A stretch of DNA of 64,000 bases from Ipomoea triloba (taxonomy: Eukaryota > Streptophyta > Magnoliopsida > Solanales > Convolvulaceae): positions 19,193,908 to 19,257,907 of the forward strand of contig NC_044924.1 in the NCBI RefSeq assembly GCF_003576645.1. The letters run 5' to 3'. Made by a program: the position numbers and the translations under genes. This document shows, piece after piece, positions 1-11,471 of the stretch (positions are counted from its first letter, which is position 1; each line of letters begins with the position of its first letter). Under the pieces are notes generated by a model that did no database searches, had not been told where the DNA came from, and saw nothing but the letters and a program-made list of their open reading frames with translations.

Positions 1-617
1 CTCCTGCCTTGCGCTTTTTGGAGGGTTTATCTGTCTCTTCCTCAGATAATGATTTGGTGTGTTTTGAAGATTCAGTATGTTTGGAGACTTTTGGTTTTGA
101 TGGCTCGGGTTGTGTCTTCGGCTAGTGTGTGGAACCTTCCGAGCCATGACCTCTAGCTACTTCAGTTTCCCCCTGTCCAACTGAGCTTTTTGACGACTTA
201 GACTTTTGTTTCTTCTGTTTTTTCCTTAGGGCAGCTTCCAATTCATCTGCCTTTCTCTTGAGATAATTTGGAAGATTTGAGGTCATGTGATAATCAGTTC
301 GATGAGAGGCAGTCCCAGTGCGCAATTTCACCTTCTTATCTTTCAGAATGGCACTGATCACGAACCCATAGCTGAAAACTTTGACTATCCATCCGGATGT
401 AGGATCAACACCCGTTTGAACATTTTCGACCAAAAATGCAAAGATAACCCTTGACCAATCAACAGAGTAGTTATCCAACAGTGCACAAAGCATCCGCATC
501 TTCTTATCAAAAATCTCATCGGTGCCGGATTGCTTGCTTTCAACAACCTTATTCAGAATATCCACTGTAAATTCATAATCCATTTTCAAGATTTTCTTCT
601 TTAAAATGAATGGAATG
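1..617 (-). pseudogene. Large 3' ORF of SIRE A, distal part
   Basis: This continues the frame that begins at 7269; the CACTA element separates the halves. The readable part has a globular stretch (motifs DWSRVIFAFL and FSYGFVISAIL) and then a Lys/Ser-rich tail. The same stretch is recognisable in element B near 59400 (DWAHIIFNSL, VGFGFVVQYLL), so it is a shared domain. It resembles the protein family loosely annotated in plants as putative plant transposon protein. I see no signal peptide or membrane segment, so calling it an envelope would not be justified. An in-frame TAG at 122-124 interrupts it, and the same frame stays open to the window edge. Its function is unknown. Confidence 0.6.
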
Positions 618-640
618 CAGTACAAGAAAAACACTTTTTA

Positions 641-760
641 GTGACAAAAAATTAGTGACGGGTAGAAAAACCCCTCACTAAATGTATCATTTCCATAGTT
701 TTTGTGACGGTAAAGAATTACTCTAGCTAAAGGTTTATGATTTAGTGACGAAATTTTAAT
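641..760. repeat. Left subterminal repeats of the CACTA element
   Basis: Several copies of AGTGACGG/GTGACGA lie close together, for example near 654, 705 and 746. Such arrays next to CACTA ends are transposase-binding regions in characterised elements; binding here is inferred. Confidence 0.6.
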
Positions 761-892
761 TTAATTCTTATTTTAAAAGTATACTCTCGCTATTGGTACC
801 GAAGATTTTGCTACTCTCGCTATTGATGTCTGAATTCACTAAAATCTAATTCCCCCCAAAATTTTATTTTTGGGCGCCATCTTATACATCAA

Positions 893-1140
893 ATGATAAG
901 ATTTTACAGCCTTACTTCTTCCTCATTTACTCCAGTAAACCCTTTGTCTCTCATTCACTCAACCAGTATTGCCCTCTGTCTCTCAACTTCTCCGTCTCTC
1001 ATGAACCCTAAAATCCTAATCGCAGCCGCGCAACCCTCTCTGCCTTCTTGCCTGTCTCTTAATCTGGATTGCAGGAGATAGGAGTCGCAGCCCGCTAGCC
1101 CTCTCTCACGCAACCCTCTCTCCTGTCGTCGCTTGGGTGT
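893..1140 (+). other. Pyrimidine-rich segment inside the CACTA element, possible captured 5' exon
   Basis: This C/T-rich stretch has repeated ACCCTCTCTC words and an open frame of 62 codons from 893 that is rich in Ser and Leu. It ends near a possible splice donor (TTGG/GTGTTA). It looks like a 5' UTR or transit-peptide exon taken from a gene, perhaps the GTPase gene whose exons follow, but I cannot identify it. Confidence 0.25.
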
Positions 1141-1835
1141 TAATTTTGCATTGTGTGTGGTTGCTTTACTGATTTGCTTTTATGGATTGACGAATAGATA
1201 AGTTAATTGTATTATTGGAGTGGTTAGGAGTTGAATTGAGCTTATTTTCTATGTGGCTTGTGCTCATTTTCTTGCAGAACTGGGCCATCTTTTTGTTTTA
1301 ATAAGCAATTGTGCAGCTATGATTCAGCTATATCACTGCAAATTACACTACTTACCTCTCCATGCTTTCTGCTTGTATTCCAGAGGAACTGACCCTGCTA
1401 AGAAAACATATATATTACAAATTTTATAGCTTGTTTGGTATTATCTTCTTTTCTTCTTGGTGGCACATTATTTATATTTTTGTAATTTGCAAAATGAGTG
1501 ATTTGAGACTTGTAAGCTTTGTATAGGGATATTCTGAACTCACCTTTTGTGTCCTACACAACCTGGTACTATGGCAGAATTAGTTTAGAGTAGATAAGGC
1601 ATAAAACTGAATGATTAAAATGATAGGGATACATTGTTATATAAGTTTTCTATAACAAATATATGTGTCCGGGAGTGCACATTATAACATACTATGGCTA
1701 TCTATTAGTCTGTTGGTTGTCATGCAAATAATGTTCATGTTCTCATAACTCTCTTGACTTGAAGATGGTTGCAATATGTTCTAAATTAAGAAACCTCACA
1801 ATTTGCCTTTCTCTAATTATTACTTTGGGTTGTAG

Positions 1836-1878
1836 ACATTACGAGCAATGCCAGTTATTATTGATTTGGAAACACCAA
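1836..1878 (+). pseudogene. Captured exon piece of an Obg/NOG1-type GTPase gene (first half)
   Basis: A pyrimidine tract ending in TTGTAG (a splice acceptor) precedes a frame reading roughly TLRAMPVIIDLETP. In plant NOG1-like GTPases a similar segment leads directly into the G1/P-loop. The exon is cut at codon PT by the solo LTR at 1879-5000 and resumes at 5001-5005, where the duplicated ACCAA lies. It was probably acquired by the CACTA element before the LTR landed. Confidence 0.55.
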
Positions 1879-2344
1879 TGTAATACCCCGTATTTTATTA
1901 ACATTATCCTAAGGCGTTGACATTCCTAAGTTATGATCTTCAGATATTTCGAAAGAATTTTTATAAGTAAGTATAGTTGTTATTAAGCTGCGATCGTATG
2001 TGCCGGTCACGAACCGTAAAATTTTTGGGGGACGAATTTTCAGCTCGGATTTCTTTGGAAATGGATGATTAGGCATATATGACTAAGTATGAACTTCCTG
2101 CTTAGTTAAGTTGAAATTGGATGAGCTATAAGGGTCGAAATTTATTTCTGATCGTACTTCGCGAAATTTCGCAGTGTACTGAACCTAGCCCATTTTGGGA
2201 GCTTTTGACTGGAATAAAATTTTGGTGTCGGAAATTATTCTTTCTGGATTATTTTCCACCGAAACTTTATCTGTTTGGACCACAACTGATATGTTGTGGA
2301 GATATTTTATTAATATTATTATTATATATAATTGGATAAGCATC

Positions 2345-2420
2345 CCACATATTATATTTTATTATTATAATTATTATTATTATTATTATTATTGTTATTA
2401 TTATTATTATTATTATTAAA
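2345..2420. repeat. (ATT)n microsatellite in the solo LTR
   Basis: Nearly pure ATT repeat with a few changes. The open frames through it encode poly-Tyr or poly-Ile and are not genes. Confidence 0.8.
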
Positions 2421-2517
2421 TATATTATTACGTATATGTATATATGTAAGGGATAAGATTGAGCAAGTCACATTTCTTCATTTCCATTTCTTCATTTCGT
2501 CTTCACCCTCATTTCCG

Positions 2518-2519
2518 TA

Positions 2520-2548
<29 letters not shown>
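2518..2548. repeat. (GA)n microsatellite in the solo LTR
   Basis: A run of about 14 GA units followed by GGGA variants. Confidence 0.8.
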
Positions 2549-2551
<3 letters not shown>

Positions 2552-5000
2552 AGAGAGAAGCAATTTTCGAGCTTGGATCGCGATTGGTTCGGTAAATTTC
2601 AATTTTAATCGGTTAAAAGTTATGTTTTACTCCTAGTTCATAGTTTTGGGTAGAATTTTGTTGAACCATATTCGTATTACCGTGTTTTATGTTAGGGTTT
2701 TAAGGTGAATTTGGGGAAAGATCCAAGATTTGCTTCCTACGGAAGGTAAGGAATCCCTTTATTTGGTTGAGGTTCTTTGAAACTAGATAATTGATAGTGA
2801 ATGATGAGATTAGGGGTTTTATGAATATGTTTCTATACATGATAATGGCTGAAAATGCATGTACATATCATATTTATGCCCATATATGCTTATAGTTGTG
2901 AAAATAGTGAAAGGAAAAATCAGGGTAGATTCTGGCAGTAACTTCCGTGATTTTCTGGGAAAAATCGGTAAAGTATTTTGATCCAATTTTTTTTAGACAT
3001 GTAGTTCTATAAGTCTAGAAGCTACCATAAAAATTTCATAATTTTTGGAGTAGTATAAGTGTGGTTTCAAAATCATTTTCCAAAACTGGTCCAGAGAGCA
3101 GAAAATCCGGACAGCACACTGCCAAGGGTAAAAATGTAATTTTCTGTGTTAATTCGTAAACCTAGGTGACCAAAACTTTTTATGAACATCAAGTACTATG
3201 ACTTAGGGTTCTACCATAAAAATTTCAAGTGAAAAAGAGTTCGGGAACTATCTTTACCGGCTCAATCTTTCAGACTGCGCTAGCTGAAATTTTCTTATAA
3301 GGAAGTGGTATTATGTATATGAAACCTATGTATATACGTGTAGTATATATATTTATGTGTGTATTATGTATATATATATATATATACACGTGTGATGTGT
3401 GTGTGTTTAAACTATATATATATATATATATGTACATATATGAGTATATATGTATAATTAAATGAAGGTTGTATCTCTATATATATAGTATGTGTAGTGT
3501 AACATATATATGTATATATATAAGTAATATATACATATTATATATGGTATGAGGTGGTTGTTAATGTGCCTAAATATTTAAGTTAAGCATGCTATGTATA
3601 TTATAATGTGTGTGTAATGTATGTACAAAATGTTGTATTATGTATATTATAAAGCATGTATGTGCAGTGTATATATACTTAACGTGTATATATATACATA
3701 TAGTATGTGTACTTTATGTGAATATGCATAAATGTGGAAAATGTTATGTTGAATGCATATATATACATATGTGTGGTGATGATGGAAAATGTTTTGAGAA
3801 ACAAGACTTTGAACTATTTTGAGAATGGTGATCGATTTAAAAAGGGGGACTTGATTTCGTGGAACATGTCCAAAAAAAGTGATTTTGACTCAAGGAGGAT
3901 GAGAAAGGAAGGAAAATGGTTTTCAAACCCTTGGTTTCTAGTAAAGTTGAGGAGGACCTTGATTAGCCTTCGGGTGGCTTAAAGTGCCCTTGCCCAAGGT
4001 TGTTGTATGTAGTATGATCATTCATACTGAAGGTGCGAAGTCTATTCGCCGGGTACTATATAACTCGTTTGGATGAGGTATTCCTGCGGGGGTGTGCACA
4101 CTTAAAGTATAGTTACTCTGAGAAGTCCGGGTAGGTGTCGTTTTTATGGACCTAGTAGGGCCAGCTAGGGATCATTTTAACGAACCTTACGTCCAGGGGA
4201 TCAGTGTTAGACCGGGTGATGACCACTGAACCCGAGTTCGATGATCCAAGTGGTCAGGGAAGGAGTTAAGTGAATACTCCAAAGGCCTCACGCTTTCTAT
4301 AAAGAAACTAAGTGGAAATTTTGTATGAAAATGTAGTTACGCTGTAGCTACGGAAAGGAGATGGTGAAAAGTGAGGAGAATGTCCTTTGAGGAAAGATTT
4401 TTCAAAGAATATGTTTGAGAACAAATATGGTATTTGTGTTTTCCCTTTTTCTGCTTATATGCTTAAATGTTTAGCATTATATGATCTGAGTAGGCAAATG
4501 ACTATTATATGACCTCGTCTAGAGGGAAAATGATTAAGATGATATTGAAATTGTTGCCTATTATGTGTATAAATTGCTATTCGTAAAGGTTGCAGGTAGA
4601 ACCTCGGCCGATGAGTAAGGATAGGGTTTTGATGTAATCAAGTTTTACAAAACCTTTATTTAGTTTTGGATAACCCATGGATATCCTTACTTAGCCGTCG
4701 CGCTAACTGCACTTCAATGTGTTTCTTATCAGTTGCAGATTAGTGTGGGCCCCTGTAGCCGATGAGCTCGGAATAGAAGGGAAGTACAGGTTGAGGTCTA
4801 CTCTTTGATGTAGACAGGGATTGTTATTCATGTTGTAAGTTTAACCTGTGCACTTAGAGTGGAGTTTGTCAAAGAGGTGATAGAATTCACTCTAGGTGTG
4901 GCGGTAGCACCCGGTTTTCTGTTGATATGATGTAAGCTTCCGCAGCGTTTTATTACGGATTTTGTAATAAATGTAAGAGTTGAAAATTGGGGTGTTACAA

Positions 5001-5347
5001 CCAACTCTTTGTCTTGTTGGGGCTCTGAATGTAGGAAAATCATCTTTGGTTCTTGTACTTTCAACAGGGAAACCTGAGGTATGCACTCCATAGGTCTCTT
5101 TGTTTTATGAACACTGTCCAATACTCCAGTATCCTAACTGTTAGAAATAGTCTTTTGCTATGGCAGCAAGTGCCTTGTCCTTCAGGTAGATATAAGAGCT
5201 ACTCTGATTTACATTGAGCTACCAGAATTTTCAGGTTTGCTATTGTCTCCAATGCTACCCATATTTCCATGATTTCTTCTACAATTTCACTTACAGAATT
5301 TTGTCTTCAGGTCCCTAATACCCCTGGTATCTTGAGGAGGCATGATG
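5001..5347 (+). pseudogene. Captured exons of an Obg/NOG1-type GTPase gene (G1 and G3 motifs)
   Basis: The frame continuing from 1878 reads TLCLVGALNVGKSSLVLVL and ends STGKPE at 5078, directly followed by a GTATGC splice donor. It contains the P-loop GALNVGKS, which fits GxxxxGKS. After an intron-like gap ending TTGTCTTCAG, a 37-bp exon (5311-5347) reads VPNTPGILRRHD, corresponding to the G3 region DTPG with Asp changed to Asn, and is followed by GTATGA. The exon that should lie between them (switch I, G2) is not seen. In intact relatives this domain binds GTP and acts in ribosome biogenesis. Here it is a transposon-carried fragment with splice sites kept, and cannot make a working GTPase. 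The exact family member is uncertain. Confidence 0.6.
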
Positions 5348-6359
5348 GTATGACTCAGGCCTTTATGTATAATATAGGTATCATATTGCTCTTGAAGGAC
5401 AGTTTCATTGAATCTTTCCCCTATTGAGATTAACCTTTTGTAAAGGTATGTTTCTAATGCTCAGTGTTCTATATTAACGGTTCTTTCTTTGTATTGTGAA
5501 CTAAGATTAAGGACCATTCGATTTATATTTGACTTTGTTTCCTGGGATATGTATATAATGTCACTAAACTATTGAAATAATCAAGAAATGCTCTGCTCTA
5601 AACATTAAAAAATCTTCAGTTTGCTTTCTATGAATGCTTCAAACCGAACATGATGAATCAATTGCTAATGTATTTGTGTTTGTATTGCGTGAAACAGCTC
5701 TTCCTAGACACACAACTCTTTTCTGAACATACAGATTTTGTACTTTCTTCCAAAAAAAATAGGGTGATGTACACACATAATAGTTCAATTGCAATCTGTA
5801 TTATCATTATTCTTAACATAAGCCATAGTATCTGTCACCCTTCTCCTTGCTCTGTTACATATATTGATAGATCATTTGATAAATTCTAAGCTTAGAAATT
5901 GTATGCCTTAACATTATACTAAAACATTTTGGGGTTTTATTGGCAGTGTCTTGTGATTCCGAAACTGGAAGTGAGATGATAAGCAGGGGTTTGAGCGCAC
6001 CACTGTTCTTGCAAGACTTGAGGCAAAATTAGTTCAAATGCAAAAGGCTTGAGGCAATATAGCCAATATATACATTACTATGACTATTTGTTGTAATTAG
6101 TTTCTTTGTCTTTAGTCTTTACAAAGTTGTGTGAAACATTTTATTTTTGTAGTGATGATAAAGTCTTTTAATATAGTGATGAGTTTACTTTGATTGCATT
6201 ATTGTTAAAATTATAAGTTGTACTAATATAATATCTATAGTTATCGTATAATGTCGATGATCAAACAATATATTACAAAAATGAATATTTAATGAGCAAC
6301 AAGAATATATACAAATTAAAAATAAAAAAATAATAATATTTGACAATAAAATATAGTAA
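5348..6359. other. CACTA interior without recognisable gene
   Basis: AT-rich sequence, possibly introns and further decayed exons of the captured gene. I cannot identify any more exons. Confidence 0.4.
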
Positions 6360-6640
6360 TATTAATGACGGGATTTTCCATCATTAAAAGAATATACGAG
6401 AGGAAATTATGCTAGTGAATAGTTGTATTAATGACGGGATTCTTTGTCACAAAAAGAACATTTTAGTGACGGTAAATATACTATCACTATATGCTCACTA
6501 ATGACGGTTTCATATCCCGTCATTAATTGTCTTTATCCTCGGAAGATATAACAACGAGTCGCGACGGTAAATTTCCCGTCATTAAAAGTCATTTATGATG
6601 GTTTTTGAAGTTTTAGTGATGGTTTTACCTCTCACGAATG
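6360..6640. repeat. Right subterminal repeats of the CACTA element
   Basis: At least six TGACGG/CCGTCA words in both orientations (near 6367, 6432, 6472, 6502, 6520, 6562), several paired as short inverted repeats such as TAATGACGG and CCGTCATTA. Confidence 0.65.
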
Positions 6641-6658
6641 GACAATTTTCTTGTAGTG

Positions 6659-7269
6659 ATGGATTTTGGTTGTGAATAGCCTTTCATCTTTTTCCACATC
6701 CTTTTCTTACTATATTCCTTTCCAGAACAATCTGGGTGGAAACCGTCTCCACAAACAGGAAAATCAAAAACCTTCCGTATATCTTCATGAGTAACAACAA
6801 CCTCAGTACCATGAACTACTGAGCGAATTTCATGTATGCCATTAACAGTATGTACCTCAGCATTAATGTAAAACTGTGTCACATCAATAGGATACCAAGC
6901 GTTGTGTTTAAAAGTGACAAACTTGTAGAGATTACCGTCATTGAGACATTTAACCACGTGATTTCCAAAATCTTTATCAAGCACTCTTTCGAGGAAGCCT
7001 TTGACATCGAGCATTGATCCAGCTTTAACTATGCAGTGCTTGGACTTTTGACCCTTAACAGTGGTGAGGAAGAATCTGAAAACTTCCACATCCTCACATG
7101 GGCGGGTTATGATCCTTGGTGGTACAAAAGATTTTTCTTGAGTGGGTTTGGCCTTGTCCGGTGAGGGTGAGGGTTTTGGAATGGGGCCATGATTACCAGA
7201 AACCTTGTCAGAAGAAGAGCTTGAGTTTCCAGACGATGAACTTGAGCTTGATGATGTCATGATAGCCAA
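6659..7269 (-). pseudogene. Large 3' ORF of SIRE A, proximal part
   Basis: The ATG at 7269 opens a frame with a Ser-rich N-terminus (about 25 residues, mostly Ser), a Pro/Lys linker, then a globular domain with motifs EVFRFFLTTVKG and GNLYKFVTFKHNAWYP. A later stretch, VVTHEDIRKVFDF, matches the pattern SVGDLRAAFDF in element B at about 59740, so the two are homologous. The frame runs into the CACTA element at 6658, which gives it a short false C-terminus. No transmembrane segment is seen. Its role in the element is unknown; in the SIRE lineage the frame in this place has been called env-like. Confidence 0.65.
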
Positions 7270-8053
7270 CAGTCGGTGTTTTTGGGAGTGGTTTTAGGGT
7301 TGTTGGAAGTTTTTGAGAAGGTAACGGTGTTATGAGAGGACCAAGTGAAAGGTGAGTGCGATTATATATGGAGAGGATCGGTGGGTCGGGTCACCAAGAG
7401 GAAATGGGGCGAATTTATAGACATAAGACAAAATCCCTTAAATGCCCTTTATTGAGAGGGCAAAAATGGCATAAGACCATAGTCGTGACTCTTTGCCAAA
7501 AAGGTCATTTGCCCATAAGATGAAATACCCATTTAATGAAGAGAGAGAAAACGTACTCATTACCATCACATCTTTGATGGACCGTCCTTTCGTGTCTGAC
7601 GGTTCAGTGCGGTTGGAGCGCATGCCTCAACGTTATCAGCGAATAAACCATTGACACGTGTGTCGCCACGATCCCACGTTCTCAGATTAAACGGTCATAA
7701 GTGGGTTTCTCCGAGAAACTTGTTCAACAAGATACATGCTTAATCCTTCGGTTCCCTTTTTGACTTAGCACCAGTGTGATGCATATGGTCTTAAAGGTAA
7801 GGATTCGGTAGTTTAAACCTTCGGTGAGCATAAGTTCGGTTATCATTACATGGCGTATATTTTAACAGTCTTCGGTACTGTTAGATGAGTGACTATTCCT
7901 CGGTAGAGTTTCAGACTTAGATTATATCACTCTTCGGTAAGATAGACAAACCACACAAGCAGAAAGATAGATTCATTCATTTAAAGATAACCGATGACAA
8001 TCAAGACAACATATTAAATCAACCAACCCAACCCTGATAACAAGGAGTGACAA
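7270..8053 (-). other. Non-coding spacer between the two 3' ORFs of SIRE A
   Basis: No credible frame. From 7740 to 7940 the word TTCGG occurs six times in 200 bases, the densest patch of a word spread through the whole element (see findings). Confidence 0.5.
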
Positions 8054-8697
8054 CTACTTCCTTGCCTTGCCCTTTTTCTTAGCAAGTCTGTTGTTGGCAG
8101 TAGACATAAGGCTTTGGCCTTGACTGCTCTCCGTGGTAGGAGGGCTAGGAGCAGGTGGAGCACACGGGGCAGCATTCGGATTCTAGGAAAGAGCCATTGG
8201 TCCATAACCGGGTTGATGTCCATGTGCCGAGAACTAGTCAGGAGTAGCATCATGGTCAAGTATCTCCTCAAGATATCGGAGATAATCTTCATCAAAGCCC
8301 TCGTTTGGTTGTTGGTTCTGATTGTGATTTTGTTGATACCAGCACTGAACATCGTTCCAGGCATCATCCCCAGTGTTGTCTATGGAGGGTGGAGGGGTTT
8401 GTCTTGGCACAAGATCCTGATCCAGCCAAAAAGGTTCCTTGGTTGGTGGAGTGAGTCCTCCAGAGTGAAAGCCGGGGACAGACATGGTTGGCGGCTTGGG
8501 TACATAGTCCTCTGAATCTGAATCAGAGAGTTCCAGAGGATGTGCAGAAGTGTCTCCTTGGAGAGGTTCACCCTTCTCTTCTCTTCTCTTAACTTATTGA
8601 GCATGCTTGTCCCCTCTTTGAGCATAAGCCGAAATGAAAACCTTTTCTTTGTAGGTTTTTCTTCGGAGCTGGCTTTCTTTCCTTTCCCTTTATCCAT
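8054..8697 (-). pseudogene. Small ORF 3' of pol in SIRE A
   Basis: The frame starts MDKGKGKK at 8697, shifts near 8560 within a run of CTTCTCTT repeats, then continues through an acidic, Gln/Asn/Pro-rich stretch (EGFDEDYLRYLEEIL) to a basic end, AKKKGKARK. In-frame TAG codons lie at 8234-8236 and 8183-8185. Element B has a counterpart in the same place (60915-61286), also starting with a basic MEKKKGK. Sequence similarity is weak beyond composition and position. The protein has no recognised domain. Confidence 0.5.
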
Positions 8698-8959
8698 TCC
8701 TGCACAATGGAAACAACACAAAAGAAGAGGTGTTAGTATACCTCTCCCTTCCTTTGTTGTGATCCATTTATAGAGAGGTTGGAGCTCTCCTATTGGCTGT
8801 TATCCCTTTGAAATGACCAATCAATGTTGCAACCGTCCAAGATTATTTGAGTTTATCCATTAATGTGAGTCCGTGAACTCTGATTCTGATGAGCATTAAT
8901 TTCAAGGCGTCATAACTGATGCGTCTCTTCAGTTTTTGATCGATTCGGTTGTCTCTTCA

Positions 8960-11471
8960 TCAATTTATCTCTATCATACCGAGCTCATGCCGTAACGTAG
9001 AGAATCTTGCTTCGGCAATAGGTTTTGTGAGAATATCTGCAAGCTGGTCTTCGGTATTCACATATTCGACTTTGATGTCTTTTTTTCTCCACATGGTGTC
9101 GGATGAAATGATATTTAATGTCAATATGCTTGGTTCTTGAGTGCAAAACTGGATTCTGAGTGATGGCAATAGCACTTGTGTTATCACACATAATGTTTAC
9201 TTCCTTGGCAGATACACCATAATCTTTGAGTTGTTGCATCATCCATAGTATTTGTGCACAATAGCTACCAGCTGCTATGTATTCAGCTTTAGCAGTGCTT
9301 GTAGCAATAGAATTTTGCTTCTTACTGAACCAAGAGACAAGCCTTCCCCCTAAGAATTGGCATGTCCCTGATGTGCTCTTTCGATCAATTTTGCAACCAG
9401 CAAAGTCTGCGTCAGAATATCCAACTAGATCGAAGGCGTCACTCTTTGGGTACCAAAGTCCCACACTTTGAGTCCCTTTTAGATATCTTAGTATCTTCTT
9501 GGCAGCACTCAAATGACTTTCTTTCGGATTGGCCTGAAACCGAGCACGTACTCCCACAGCAAAAGATATGTCTGGTCGACTAGCCGTAAGATATAGTAGA
9601 GAACCAATAATCCCTCTATACTTCATTTGATCAACTTCCTTCCCTTCGTTGTCAATATCCATGCGTAACGAAGTGTTCATGGGAATTTTGACCGAGGACT
9701 TCCCATCAACTCCAAACTTCTTGATGAGAACCTTGGTGTATTTTGCTTGATTTATAAAAATCCCATCACGTTCTTGTTTGACTTGAAGACCTAGGAAGTA
9801 GTTTAATTCTCCCATCATGCTCATTTCGAATTTACCTTGCATGAGTTTTGAGAATTTTTCACATAGGTCTGAGTCGGTACTTCCAAAAATGATGTCATCT
9901 ACATAGATTTGTACCAATAGGATGTGGTCTTCATTTTTGATTCTGAACAGTGTTTTGTCCACTAGTCCCTTCGTGAATCCGCAATTTATGAGGAAACATG
10001 ACAATGTGTCATACCAGGCTCTTGGGGCTTGTTTTAGACCATATAAAGCCTTTTTGAGTTTATAGACTATATCCATCCCGACTTCTGAGATAAAACCTGG
10101 TGGCTGCTCTACATATACTTCTTCTTCCAAAAGTCCATTTAAGAAGGCACTTTTGACATCCATTTGATAGACTTTAAAGTCTCTCCATGCAGCATAAGCT
10201 AAAAAGATTCTTATAGCTTCAAATCTGGCTACAGGAGCGAAGGTTTCATCAAAATCAATTCCTTCTTCCTGACAATAACCTTTTGCGACTAACTAAGCCT
10301 TGTTCTTAACAATGATTCCTTGCTCATTCATCTTGTTTCTGAAGACCCATTTGGTTCCAATGACGTTCTGATGAGTAAGTCGTGGAACCAGTTCCCATAC
10401 ATTTTTTCTCTCAAATTGATGCAATTCATCTTGCATGGCTATGACCCAATCCGAGTCATTCAATGCTTCCTCTACAGTCTTTGGTTCAATTTGAGATATG
10501 AAACATGCCATCATGCATTCCCGAATGGATGCACGAGTTCGTACACTATCATGAATATCACCGATGATTTGATCTTGAGGATGATTCCTCAACCATTTTA
10601 GATCTGGTTGAAAAGTAGTAGGTGGTGCTCCTTCATCGATTGTGGGTTTACCTTGATTTCTTTCATCTTGTTGTACTGCTGATTGATTTGGTTCATTACC
10701 ATCATTCGGTAATACTTCGGTCTGAGATGAAGTATTCGGTAGATGATTAGGAAAGAATGGATAATCATCGTCTTCTGATTCTAATCCTTCGGATAGTTCT
10801 TCAATTTCTCTATCCTTTGTTTCTTCATCGATTTGTGGTTTCTCAAAGATTACCATATCTTCTTTAGATGATTCGTCGAAGACTACGTGTATTGATTCTT
10901 CTATCACCATGGTTCGCTTATTTAATACTCGAAAAGCTTTACTCTTTTCAGAGTACCCCATGAATATCCCTTCATCAGCAGTTCATCAAAAGCCTTTAGA
11001 TGTGACTTCCCGTTGTTATGGATGAAACATTTACTTCCAAAGATATGAAAGTATTTTACAACAGGTTTTCTGCCTTTCCAGAGTTCGTAAGGTGTAGCTC
11101 CATGATCTTTGTGAATAAGAGATCTGTTTTGTGTATAACATGCAGTGTTTATGGCTTTGGCCCAAAATCGTTTAGGTAAGCCTGAGAAAGCTATCATGGA
11201 TCTGGCGGCTTCCTTGAGGGTTCTGTTGCGTCTTTCAGCAACACCATTCTGTTGAGGAGTTCTTGCCGCTGAGAGCTGATGTAGTATACCATATTGTCCA
11301 CAGAAGTCCTTGATGACCTTATTTACAAATTCGGTTCCTTGATCAGGCCGAATTTTGACAATGCTTAAGTCCTTTTCGGTTTGAAGCCTTCGGAGTAAGT
11401 CCGGAAGAACCTTTTCAGTTTCGTTCTTCTTTCTCAGAAAGGATATCCATGTATATCTTGTGTAGTCATCT
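8960..11471 (-). pseudogene. Pol of SIRE A, distal part: integrase C-terminus, RT, RNase H
   Basis: In order, the frame shows the end of the integrase core ([17 protein letters not shown]), an acidic linker, the copia RT ([32 protein letters not shown], and the catalytic YVDDIIFGS) and RNase H ([47 protein letters not shown]). It ends [11 protein letters not shown] at 8960. The frame is broken by an indel near 10972, an in-frame TAG at 10293-10295 where element B has Arg, and a shift near 9085 in a run of seven T. Upstream it is cut by the Athila-like element at 11472. It cannot give an active polyprotein. Confidence 0.9.

Larger units (their letters stand above)
1879..5000 (+). mobile_element. 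Solo LTR, Tekay/Del-type Ty3/gypsy
   Basis: The sequence starts TGTAATACCCCG and ends GGGGTGTTACA, with a perfect 5-bp target duplication ACCAA (1874-1878 and 5001-5005) and no internal region, so it is a solo LTR of 3122 bp. Long LTRs with TGTAACACCCC-like ends are typical of Tekay/Del chromoviruses. A block near 1985-2030 (ending GGTCACGAACCGTAAAATTTT) is repeated in reverse at about 28090-28120, showing kinship with the LTR at 25175-28277. It contains an ATT microsatellite, a GA tract and AT-rich tracts (3300-3560). Confidence 0.85.
618..6658. mobile_element. CACTA (En/Spm) transposon, non-autonomous, with captured gene pieces
   Basis: The left end reads CAGTACAAGAAAA (from 618) and the right end is the reverse complement of CACTACAAGAAAA (ending 6658), the standard plant CACTA terminus with one change on the left. 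A 3-bp target duplication ATG flanks it (615-617 and 6659-6661). Subterminal TGACGG repeats lie inside both ends. I find no transposase-like frame, so it was probably mobilised in trans. Without the nested solo LTR (1879-5000) it is about 2.9 kb. It carries exons of a GTPase gene. Removing it with one ATG copy leaves the interrupted SIRE frame in phase. Confidence 0.88.

Noticed and set aside
1879..5000. Transposon with TGTAA-ACCCC inverted ends
   Set aside because: The ends are inverted, but a 5-bp duplication, TG...CA borders and kinship to 25175-28277 fit a solo LTR.
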